Origin: Cellvibrionaceae bacterium
Lineage (GTDB): Bacteria > Pseudomonadota > Gammaproteobacteria > Pseudomonadales > Cellvibrionaceae
NCBI GenBank assembly: GCA_025800435.1
Contig: JAOXRV010000276.1
Coordinates: 1 to 5,036, forward strand
Length of the DNA stretch: 5,036 bases
Direction of reading: 5' to 3'
The notes under the pieces are model-generated. The model ran no database searches. It was not told where the DNA came from and saw only the letters and a program-made list of their open reading frames with translations. Positions 1 through 5,036 of the stretch are shown here, piece after piece. Made by a program: the position numbers and the translations under genes. Every line of letters starts with the position of its first letter. The stretch's first letter is position 1.

Positions 1-299
1 CTGTAACTGAGAAATTCTTTGGCCAATTGCACGCCCGCACTATTAACAGCCAAACTGGGCGCACCAAGTTTTTCGCTTGCCGCTGCCATGGCCGTGGCCA
101 GGGTTTCAGCATTGCACACATCCACTTCATAAAAGCCCAGGGCTTGTTCACCAAACTGTTGCTGCAATTGTTCACGCAGATCGGCGCTCAAGTGCAAATC
201 AAATAGTGCGACCTTGGCCCCGCCCTCAAGCAAGCGCTGGCACAAATACAGACCCAAACCGCTGCCACCACCACTAATAAAAACCACTGGCCACTGCAT
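1..299 (-). CDS. Short-chain dehydrogenase/reductase (SDR), N-terminal part, cut by window edge
   Basis: The 99 visible codons (ATG at 299-297) encode the start of a classical SDR Rossmann fold; the catalytic Ser-Tyr-Lys part lies beyond the left edge. Seen: the glycine-rich dinucleotide loop SGGGSGLG (residues 9-16, a TGxxxGxG variant with Ser first), an Asp at the end of beta-2 (FD, residue 34), the adenine-pocket DV (60-61), and NSAG (86-89) in place of the usual NNAG. In this family an acidic residue at the end of beta-2 favours NAD(H) over NADP(H), so NAD dependence is inferred. The protein should be cytosolic. The start lies 2 bp after the VOC stop codon, with an AGGGG ribosome site inside the last VOC codons, so the two are probably translationally coupled. 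Substrate unknown. Family call is firm; completeness cannot be judged. Confidence 0.9.
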   Translation of the reverse strand, partial: MQWPVVFISGGGSGLGLYLCQRLLEGGAKVALFDLHLSADLREQLQQQFGEQALGFYEVDVCNAETLATAMAAASEKLGAPSLAVNSAGVQLAKEFLSY

Positions 300-301
300 T
301 G

Positions 302-1261
302 CTAACCCCTTTTTCTCGGTACAAAGCCCATAAACCAATCAAACCAGGGGCGCACAAACAGCAGCTCCACACTAAAGCCTTGATCGTCATTCACATACGT
401 TACTGCCCAGCTGCCAAAACTAACCGGGCGAGAGTTGGCGCGATAGCCCATTTGTTCGCAGCGCCGAAAAACCTGATCCAAGGCGCTGCGACTGCGAAAG
501 CCCAGGGCGATATTAAGCAGGCCCTGATCGCTGATTCGGCTATCTGCCGGCAGCGGCTTGCCCGATGGCTGTCGATACTGCACCAATTCAATTAAGTAAT
601 CCCCAGCCCACAGCAGCAAGCTGTCACACTCAGCGCCGGCCAAGCCCCACAGGGCTTCGTGCTCGGGGCTGTGCAATTGCAGTTCGGCGGCCTCTTGCAG
701 GCCCAGCGCCTCGACAAAAAAGCGCCGAGATTTTTGCAGGTCCGCCACCGAGGCACGTACAAAACGGGTGGCCACCCCCGCCTCGGGCCAGCGCCTGGGC
801 GCCGCATCTGGGCGGCGCACGTCCTGCTCTAGCACTTCTAGCCACACCCCTTCCGGGTCGCGCAAACATACACGGCGTTGACCTAAGGGACCGACAGGCT
901 CGGTCTGTAACTGCACGCCCAAACTGTGGGCCCGACCCAGCCAGGCCTCAAACTCCGTCACATACATACCAACCATGCTGTAGCCGATATCACAGGGGCG
1001 ATAATCTGCAGGCAAAGGCGCTACCGGGGGGCTTCTAAATTGGAACAGCTCCAACTGAAAATAATCTTGCTGGTCGCCCAACCACCAACAGGTGGAGGAG
1101 GCTTTGGGCAGACCCTGGATTTTGGAGGCCAGGGGGCCAAAAAACAGACGGGTGCCGCCGGCTGGGCGGTAGCCAAATAGATCTTGATACCAGCGGTGGG
1201 TGGCTTTTAGATCGAGTACGCTAAAAGCCACCTGGCACAGAGGTGGGCTTGCGGCTTGCAC
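302..1261 (-). CDS. Two-domain VOC (vicinal oxygen chelate / glyoxalase-bleomycin resistance-dioxygenase fold) protein
   Basis: 319 residues from a GTG start at 1261, chosen because a perfect AAAGGAGG lies 5 nt upstream. Two VOC domains in tandem are visible: about residues 7-147 (starting QVAFSVLDL, ending in the GVWLEVLEQ strand) and about 164-303 (starting FVRASVADL, ending GFSVELLFV). Each domain contains the same linker, PLPADxRxxDxG (82-93 and 236-247), so the halves look like an internal duplication. VOC enzymes (glyoxalase I, extradiol dioxygenases, epimerases) bind a divalent metal through His/Glu ligands. Here the Glu positions remain (E71, E142, E225, E299), but the usual strand-1 His positions read Q10 and F167, and the second-module ones M96 and N250. 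Metal binding is therefore doubtful, and a binding or non-canonical role is possible. The tail (304-319) is rich in Trp/Phe and ends in basic residues. Third gene of the leftward run, tightly linked to the SDR. Reaction unknown. Confidence 0.88.
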   Translation of the reverse strand: MQAASPPLCQVAFSVLDLKATHRWYQDLFGYRPAGGTRLFFGPLASKIQGLPKASSTCWWLGDQQDYFQLELFQFRSPPVAPLPADYRPCDIGYSMVGMYVTEFEAWLGRAHSLGVQLQTEPVGPLGQRRVCLRDPEGVWLEVLEQDVRRPDAAPRRWPEAGVATRFVRASVADLQKSRRFFVEALGLQEAAELQLHSPEHEALWGLAGAECDSLLLWAGDYLIELVQYRQPSGKPLPADSRISDQGLLNIALGFRSRSALDQVFRRCEQMGYRANSRPVSFGSWAVTYVNDDQGFSVELLFVRPWFDWFMGFVPRKRG

Positions 1262-1266
1262 CGGGG

Positions 1267-1274
1267 CCTCCTTT
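1267..1274 (-). promoter_or_regulatory. Strong ribosome binding site fixing the GTG start of the VOC gene
   Basis: On the minus strand this reads AAAGGAGG, followed by CCCCG and then GTG. It is the best Shine-Dalgarno match in the window. With its 5-nt spacing it decides the GTG start at 1261. The AT-rich stretch just upstream (about 1275-1287 on the minus strand) should keep the site unstructured. Confidence 0.8.
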
Positions 1275-1312
1275 ATTATTTTTAACAGAGGCCAAGAATA
1301 GCGGCTTGCGCT

Positions 1313-1343
1313 AGCAGCGACTTGTCATTTGCTGACAGCTGCT
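1313..1343. repeat. Bulged inverted repeat (possible hairpin) at the NPP stop codon
   Basis: The arms are AGCAGC (1313-1318) with GCTGCT (1338-1343) and TGTCA (1323-1327) with TGACA (1333-1337). They enclose a 5-nt loop, with a 4-nt bulge on one side (1319-1322). The last base of the structure is the last base of the NPP stop codon. On the minus strand no T-run follows, so it is not a standard intrinsic terminator; on the plus strand it is followed by a weak TATTTTAATAA. It could stabilise the 3' end of the upstream mRNA segment or attenuate transcription into VOC. The rest of the 81-bp gap holds only the VOC ribosome site. Confidence 0.35.
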
Positions 1344-2668
1344 TATTTTAATAATGCCTTCATAGGCCCGAGGCGGCCATCGATAGAGTGCTCGATGTTA
1401 AGCCCCAAAATATGAGCCAGCAGCGGGTAAACGTGAATATTATCTTGGCGCGGGTGCACAAAGCCCGGCTTAAAGGCCGGGCCCCGGCCGTAAAAAATAC
1501 CGTGCATATCCTGTCCTTCCAGCGGGCTCCAGCCGTGGTTGCCCGGGCTGAGGGCGCGGTACTTTTTACTGCGGGTCATTAGGCTCCAGCCGGCTTCGGC
1601 CACGCAAACAATTGTGCCTAAACGGCGGGCCTTATCGATATGCAGTGGCGCCGGGGCCTGCTCGGGCCGGTAACAGCGGTGATGTTCGGCGGCCTGGTTG
1701 AGCTGGGCCAGGGCCTGCTCGGGATCGGGGGCGGACTGGCGATAATCACCCTGCTTATAGGCGGCCGGATACAGCTGCACATTGGGGCCATTGCCCAAGC
1801 TGGTATAGCCGGCAGGCACCACGAGGGGAATTCGCTTTGCCTCGGGGGCAGGCGTCATACCGTGGTCGGATACCAGCACGATATTGATCGCTAAATCCAG
1901 TGCATCCAGGCGCCGCACTAGGGTTTCGAGTACCTTATCAATTTGGTTAATGGTCTCGCCCAGCTCAGCCGAGCCCGGGCCATAGTGATGGCCGGCGGTA
2001 TCGGTTTCGTGAAAGTATAAATTGATAAAATGCGGGCGCTTGGCCGGCGGCAACTCTAACCAGCGCACAATTTGCTCCACCCGGGCCATATGATCGCCGT
2101 GGTGGTCGTAGGGCAAATAATAACTGGGCGCAAAGGCAGGGCTATTGGCCTCGGAGCTGGGCCAAAAATAACTGGCGCTGCGCATACCCTGACCGGCAGC
2201 TAAACCCCAGATAGATAAACCCTTGTAAAAGCGGCCGTCACGCACCGCCTCCCGGTCTTTTAAGCGGTAGCGCTTTTGCAACTCGGACTCATAAAAATCA
2301 TTGGCCACAATACCGTGGTTTTGGGGGTATAAGCCTGTGACCAAGGTGATGTGATTGGGAAAGGTCTTGCTGGGGTAGGACGGCCGCAGCCCCTCTAAGC
2401 GCGCGCTCTCGGCCACAAAGCGGCTGAGAAACTTTGGCTTGTACATATCTACATAATCCCAGCGAAAGCCATCGAGGGAGATCATCAACACATAGGGCTG
2501 TTGCTGAGCCCAGGCGCTGTTATCGGGCTGGGGGTTTTCAATAACCTTGGCCAGGGGCACCGACAGCAAGGGTTTGACGCTTGGCGCCGGGGGCTGGGTT
2601 TGCTCAATAGGCTGGCAGGCGACTAGGGCTGCCAAGGCCAGGGCGAAAAGTAGCTGCTTAAACTGCAT
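1343..2668 (-). CDS. Outer-membrane lipoprotein of the nucleotide pyrophosphatase/phosphodiesterase (NPP, type I phosphodiesterase) family
   Basis: 441 residues, a normal length for a bacterial NPP in the alkaline phosphatase superfamily. Residues 1-18 form a lipoprotein signal: a hydrophobic stretch ending in the lipobox LVAC with C18 as lipidation site. Q19 follows rather than Asp, which favours outer-membrane sorting. A Pro-rich linker (about 20-58) precedes the catalytic domain. All expected two-zinc ligands can be placed by motif: D66 (SLDGFRWD), nucleophile T102 and N105 (SKTFPNH), D223 and H227 (DTAGHH), D268-H269 (SDHGM) and H378 (GNHGW). The family hydrolyses phosphodiester or pyrophosphate bonds in nucleotides and some phospholipids; the substrate here is not determined. 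C332 and C355 could form a disulfide, given the non-cytoplasmic location. The ATG is preceded in frame by TAA four codons upstream, so it is the only start near the signal peptide, although its ribosome site is weak. It is second in the leftward run. Confidence 0.93.
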   Translation of the reverse strand: MQFKQLLFALALAALVACQPIEQTQPPAPSVKPLLSVPLAKVIENPQPDNSAWAQQQPYVLMISLDGFRWDYVDMYKPKFLSRFVAESARLEGLRPSYPSKTFPNHITLVTGLYPQNHGIVANDFYESELQKRYRLKDREAVRDGRFYKGLSIWGLAAGQGMRSASYFWPSSEANSPAFAPSYYLPYDHHGDHMARVEQIVRWLELPPAKRPHFINLYFHETDTAGHHYGPGSAELGETINQIDKVLETLVRRLDALDLAINIVLVSDHGMTPAPEAKRIPLVVPAGYTSLGNGPNVQLYPAAYKQGDYRQSAPDPEQALAQLNQAAEHHRCYRPEQAPAPLHIDKARRLGTIVCVAEAGWSLMTRSKKYRALSPGNHGWSPLEGQDMHGIFYGRGPAFKPGFVHPRQDNIHVYPLLAHILGLNIEHSIDGRLGPMKALLK

Positions 2669-2699
2669 AAGACCACATTACTCTGCTTGCAAAAGCGCG

Positions 2700-2705
2700 A
2701 TTGTA
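2700..2705 (-). promoter_or_regulatory. Possible -10 element for the NPP gene
   Basis: The minus strand reads TACAAT (5 of 6 matches to TATAAT) 31 bp upstream of the NPP ATG, which would give a leader of about 25 nt. No good -35 sits 16-18 bp upstream (ACTAAA at best), so this is only a candidate internal promoter. The remaining 90-bp gap (2669-2758) shows no terminator hairpin with a T-tract, so read-through from the oxidoreductase gene is equally plausible. Confidence 0.2.
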
Positions 2706-2758
2706 GCAGGGCCTTATGACAGTTTAGTTGAGCCACGTCTTAAGCCCCGTTATTTACC

Positions 2759-4390
2759 CTAGGGTTCCTTATAATCTTTAAACAACTTCATTACCGCCCG
2801 ACCCTTGCCCAAACCGAGCATGCACATAGTACTCATTACCCCGCCCATTAAGGCGCCGCCCACGCCGGCTGTCATTACATCGGCGCCAGTCATATAAAGG
2901 TTTTTAATATCGGTTTGCGGGTGCATGCAAGATTGATTAAAACGATCGACCCAGTGATCGACACCGTAGATTTCGCCGGCGTTGTTGTGCTGGTAAAACT
3001 GGGTCGATAAGGGCGTGGATAGCTCGTAGTAATCCAGCGCCTCGCGCAATTGTGGTTTGTGCTCGAATAAGCGCGCTAACAATTCTTGGGACAACTGCTC
3101 TTTATGGGCCTCGTAATCCTCGCCGCGCTGTTGCCATAGGGTGCCCTGCCAGGGCTTGTAATCGGCGTAGTTGGCCAGGGTTACAATCTCTACCGTACTC
3201 TTGCCCGGGTAGCGCGCCTCCCAGCTGGGGTCTTTGCTGCTGGGGAAGGAAATATAAACCAGCGGAAAGCCCTGCTGCTCACCCCGGCGCAGGGCATCCA
3301 CATTGCCATCGTGATCACCGTTGGGGTAAATCCATAAATTGGTGCTGTTTAAGTTTAAAGCTTCGGTATTGCCTTTAAAACCGGCGTACAAACAATAGGT
3401 AGAACTAGAGTGGTTAAGGCTTTTATGCCCCAGCCACTGCTGCACATTGTGCTTATCCTGATAAGCCTTGGGGTAGAGCTTGCCCAGGGTTTTATGCAGG
3501 CCAATATTGCTGATCACTTTATCGGCGTACAGCTCATCGCCATTGGCCATTTTTACCCCGTAAGCACGGTTATCTTTAACCAATAGCTCATCCACCTCGG
3601 CGTAGGTAAACACCTCGCCGCCGCTTTGCTGGATAGTGGGAATAATCGCCCGGGCAATTTCACTGGCGCCACCAACAGGGTAAGCGCCGCCGGCCAGATA
3701 GTGTTTGGCAATTAAGGCGTGCATTAAAAAAGCCGAGTCGCGCGGGGTTTGGCCGTAATCCCCCCACTGGCCGGTAAGCACACTGATCAGTTCTTGGTTA
3801 TCCGTTAAGCCTTCCAACACCTGACGGGTAGTTTGAAAAAATTCTTTTGGCAGCAGTAATGGGCGAATACGATTATAGAGCCCGCCCAACCATTTGGGCA
3901 TGGCCTGGGCAGCAAAGAACTTGGGGGTTAAGCTCGACATCTTGCGAATAAGCGCCACATAGCGCTCTAAATTATCCCGCTCTGCCGGAAACTGCTGGGC
4001 CAGAGACTCGACAAAGTTTTCCCGCCCGGCCACAAAGTCATAGTGCTTATCGCCAATAACAATTCGATCGTAAACCGGGCCCATGGCCGCCCATTGCAAA
4101 CGCCCCTGGCTAAGCACATCAAACATACGCTTCATGGTTGAGGGCTTGTGCACCTCGCCAATATAGTGCACACCCACATCCCACTCGTAGCCCTCGCGCT
4201 CATAGGCGTGGGTATAGCCGCCGGCGGTATAGTGCTGCTCTAACACACAGACCTTTTTGCCCAACAGCGATAACAGCGCCGCGCTGCACAGGCCACCCAT
4301 GCCCGAGCCAACCACAATCGCATCGTAATGGTCATCGGCCCGGCCTGTGCGATAGCGTTTACCGGTGCGTATATTGGTCTTTTTAGCCAT
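2759..4390 (-). CDS. FAD-dependent oxidoreductase of the phytoene desaturase / all-trans-retinol 13,14-reductase (RetSat-like) family
   Basis: 543 residues, ATG at 4390, with GTGGGG as ribosome site 7 nt upstream. After a basic 20-residue lead comes the FAD-binding Rossmann segment DAIVVGSGMGG (23-33), with the ribose-binding Glu at E51 (VLEQH), then TAGGYTHAYEREGYEWDVG and HYIG (75-78). The EQH...AGG...HYIG series matches the RetSat branch better than CrtI carotenoid desaturases. YPVGGASEIARAI (237-249) is the mid-protein conserved block, and the C-terminal flavin motif is LYMTGADVMTAGVGGALMGG (498-517). The family reduces, desaturates or isomerises carbon-carbon double bonds in polyenes; direction and substrate cannot be read from sequence. 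There is no signal peptide, so it should be cytosolic or peripherally membrane-bound. It is first in the leftward run, with a promoter overlapping a PadR-type operator (4487-4506), so repression by the neighbouring PadR is inferred. Family call is strong; exact function is not. Confidence 0.92.
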   Translation of the reverse strand: MAKKTNIRTGKRYRTGRADDHYDAIVVGSGMGGLCSAALLSLLGKKVCVLEQHYTAGGYTHAYEREGYEWDVGVHYIGEVHKPSTMKRMFDVLSQGRLQWAAMGPVYDRIVIGDKHYDFVAGRENFVESLAQQFPAERDNLERYVALIRKMSSLTPKFFAAQAMPKWLGGLYNRIRPLLLPKEFFQTTRQVLEGLTDNQELISVLTGQWGDYGQTPRDSAFLMHALIAKHYLAGGAYPVGGASEIARAIIPTIQQSGGEVFTYAEVDELLVKDNRAYGVKMANGDELYADKVISNIGLHKTLGKLYPKAYQDKHNVQQWLGHKSLNHSSSTYCLYAGFKGNTEALNLNSTNLWIYPNGDHDGNVDALRRGEQQGFPLVYISFPSSKDPSWEARYPGKSTVEIVTLANYADYKPWQGTLWQQRGEDYEAHKEQLSQELLARLFEHKPQLREALDYYELSTPLSTQFYQHNNAGEIYGVDHWVDRFNQSCMHPQTDIKNLYMTGADVMTAGVGGALMGGVMSTMCMLGLGKGRAVMKLFKDYKEP

Positions 4391-4400
4391 GGTTTAGCCC

Positions 4401-4410
4401 CACTGCAGTG
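4401..4410. repeat. 10-bp perfect palindrome at the oxidoreductase ribosome site
   Basis: CACTGCAGTG is self-complementary. On the minus strand its last 3 bases are part of the GTGGGG ribosome site of the oxidoreductase gene. It is short, so chance is possible. It could be a minor protein site, or it could partly mask the ribosome site in the mRNA. Confidence 0.25.
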
Positions 4411-4430
4411 TATTTTGGCGACAGCAAAAT

Positions 4431-4450
4431 CATATGCAAATTTTTGCATA
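4431..4450. promoter_or_regulatory. PadR-type operator 1 (20-bp palindromic repeat, left copy)
   Basis: The core is TATGCAAA-TT-TTTGCATA (4433-4450): 8-bp perfect arms around 2 bp. It is preceded by CA, and the whole 20 bp is identical to the copy at 4487-4506. It contains ATGC-N8-GCAT, the same geometry as the ATGT-N8-ACAT consensus known for PadR repressors. It lies 40 bp upstream of the oxidoreductase ATG. From the predicted start point near 4461 it covers roughly +12 to +31, a position suited to blocking elongation or to cooperative binding with operator 2. Binding by the adjacent PadR is inferred. Confidence 0.8.
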
Positions 4451-4467
4451 GATGAAAGTTTGAAAGC

Positions 4468-4496
4468 AGTATACGCCCAACGCGCACATATGCAAA
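4468..4496 (-). promoter_or_regulatory. Predicted sigma70 promoter of the leftward oxidoreductase operon
   Basis: On the minus strand: -35 TTTGCA (4496-4491), a 17-bp spacer, and -10 TATACT (4473-4468). The -35 is one arm of operator 2. The predicted start is an A near 4461, giving a leader of about 71 nt that contains operator 1. Both hexamers and the spacing match the padR promoter on the other strand exactly. Repression by occlusion is expected when PadR is bound. Confidence 0.65.
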
Positions 4497-4506
4497 TTTT
4501 TGCATA
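4487..4506. promoter_or_regulatory. PadR-type operator 2 (20-bp palindromic repeat, shared by both promoters)
   Basis: Exact second copy of the 4431-4450 repeat, with core palindrome 4489-4506 centred at 4497.5. The copies are 56 bp apart centre to centre, about 5.3 helical turns, so they face different sides of relaxed B-DNA. Each arm supplies the TTTGCA -35 of one of the two divergent promoters, so a single bound dimer would cover both -35 elements. Autoregulation by PadR is the simplest reading. Confidence 0.82.
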
Positions 4507-4527
4507 AGGAGTTAAGCGGGTTATACT
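4499..4527 (+). promoter_or_regulatory. Predicted sigma70 promoter of padR, giving a leaderless mRNA
   Basis: -35 TTTGCA (4499-4504), a 17-bp spacer, and -10 TATACT (4522-4527). Seven bases (CGCTCCC) separate the -10 from the padR ATG, so the expected start point is the A of the ATG itself. The -35 is the right arm of operator 2. The AAGGAG at 4506-4511 lies inside the promoter spacer and would not be transcribed from this promoter. Confidence 0.65.
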
Positions 4528-4534
4528 CGCTCCC

Positions 4535-5036
4535 ATGTCTTTAAAACACGCCATTTTGACCCTGCTGGAGACCGAAGAAGGCTCTGGCTACGACCTGCTC
4601 AAACGCTTCCAAGCCCGTCTGGGCTACTTCTGGAACGCCAGCCACCAGCAGATTTACGCCCAGCTCAAAAGCCTGCGCCAAGAGCAGCTGATTGACTACA
4701 AGCTGGAACCCCAAAGCGACAAGCCCGATAAAAAGGTCTACACCCTAACCAACGAAGGCAAGACTGCGCTGCAACAGTGGGTGCAAGAACCGGCCAGGCT
4801 CAGCAAAATTAACGATGCCCTACTGGTAAAACTCTACGCCGGCCACCTAGCCGAGCCGGAGCAACTACTGCAAGAAATGCGCGATTACCGGGACAAGCAC
4901 CAGCGCATGTTGGATACATTTTTGGCCATTGAGCAGGAATATAAAGAGAGCAGCAAAGCCGAGCAAAAGGCTTTAAGCCTGCCCTTTTTGACCCTGCGGC
5001 GGGGGATATTGGGGGAGCAGGCTTGTTTGGCTTGGG
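4535..5036 (+). CDS. PadR-family transcriptional regulator, 3' end cut by window edge
   Basis: 167 codons are visible and the frame is open to the right edge. The start MSLKHAILTLL is the canonical PadR N-terminus. Residues 1-80 form the winged helix: SGYDLLKRF (17-25), the recognition-helix region NASHQQIYAQLKSLRQEQLI (34-53), and the wing ending KKVYTLTNEGK (66-76). Residues about 88-167 match the Vir_C-type C-terminal dimerisation domain, with a long charged helix (about 105-145) and the closing LRRGILGEQACLAW pattern seen near the end of family members. Usual length is about 170-190, so few codons are missing. PadR proteins are dimeric repressors relieved by small, often aromatic, ligands. 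No ribosome site lies at a usable distance, consistent with leaderless expression. Its divergent position and two operators imply autoregulation and control of the leftward genes. Confidence 0.93.
   Translation, partial: MSLKHAILTLLETEEGSGYDLLKRFQARLGYFWNASHQQIYAQLKSLRQEQLIDYKLEPQSDKPDKKVYTLTNEGKTALQQWVQEPARLSKINDALLVKLYAGHLAEPEQLLQEMRDYRDKHQRMLDTFLAIEQEYKESSKAEQKALSLPFLTLRRGILGEQACLAW

Noticed and set aside
299..1180. Several plus-strand open frames (299-595, 565-1038, 926-1180)
   Set aside because: They lie antisense to the VOC gene, have low-complexity Pro/Ala/Arg-rich translations and lack ribosome sites; they are by-products of GC-rich coding DNA.
2669..2758. Intrinsic terminator after the oxidoreductase gene
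   Set aside because: I found only a short CTTAAG palindrome and no GC stem followed by a T-run on the minus strand.
4433..4440. ATGCAAAT octamer resembling the eukaryotic POU/Oct site
   Set aside because: The surroundings are clearly bacterial, and the palindrome next to a PadR gene explains the sequence.
4431..4506. Start of a CRISPR array or insertion-sequence ends
   Set aside because: There are only two copies, each an internal palindrome within a promoter region, with no third repeat, transposase or target duplication.
4506..4511. AAGGAG upstream of padR as its ribosome binding site
   Set aside because: It is 23 nt from the conserved ATG, too far to serve it, and no in-frame start codon lies at normal spacing. 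It sits inside the promoter spacer.
4240..4554. Minus-strand open frame of 104 codons across the intergenic region
   Set aside because: It crosses both promoters and both operators, overlaps the strongly supported oxidoreductase and the padR start, and its translation resembles no family.

Overview
The window (5,036 bp, fairly GC-rich with AT-rich control DNA) looks like chromosomal DNA from a Gram-negative bacterium, probably a gammaproteobacterium. The support is a Lol-type lipoprotein signal, strong AGGAGG-type ribosome sites and sigma70-like promoter hexamers. A marine Cellvibrionales-like host would fit, but that is a guess from overall character. I see no mobile element, CRISPR array, tRNA or rRNA.

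Layout: four genes run leftward on the minus strand from about 4390 to the left edge. In transcription order they are a RetSat/CrtI-like FAD oxidoreductase (2759-4390), a lipoprotein of the nucleotide pyrophosphatase/phosphodiesterase (NPP) family (1343-2668), a double-domain VOC (glyoxalase/dioxygenase-fold) protein (302-1261), and the N-terminal third of a short-chain dehydrogenase (1-299, cut by the window edge). A PadR-type repressor gene (4535 to the right edge, lacking only its last few codons) runs divergently on the plus strand. The FAD-NPP and NPP-VOC gaps are 90 and 81 bp with no convincing terminator. VOC and SDR are 2 bp apart and look translationally coupled.

The most striking part is the 144-bp divergent intergenic region (4391-4534). 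It carries two identical 20-bp palindromic sites (4431-4450 and 4487-4506), the probable PadR operators. The right-hand operator sits at the centre of two mirror-image promoters. Each reads TTTGCA-17 bp-TATACT, and each takes its -35 from one arm of the palindrome, so one bound PadR dimer would silence both the regulator and the leftward genes. The padR promoter places its start point at the A of the padR ATG, so padR is probably made from a leaderless mRNA. The second operator falls at about +12 to +31 of the oxidoreductase transcript.

Taken together this looks like a PadR-controlled, ligand-inducible cluster. It would act on an unsaturated, probably hydrophobic substrate: the FAD enzyme and SDR do redox chemistry, the VOC protein does binding or isomerase/lyase-like chemistry, and the lipoprotein cleaves phosphoesters outside the cytoplasm. 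The substrate cannot be read from the sequence.
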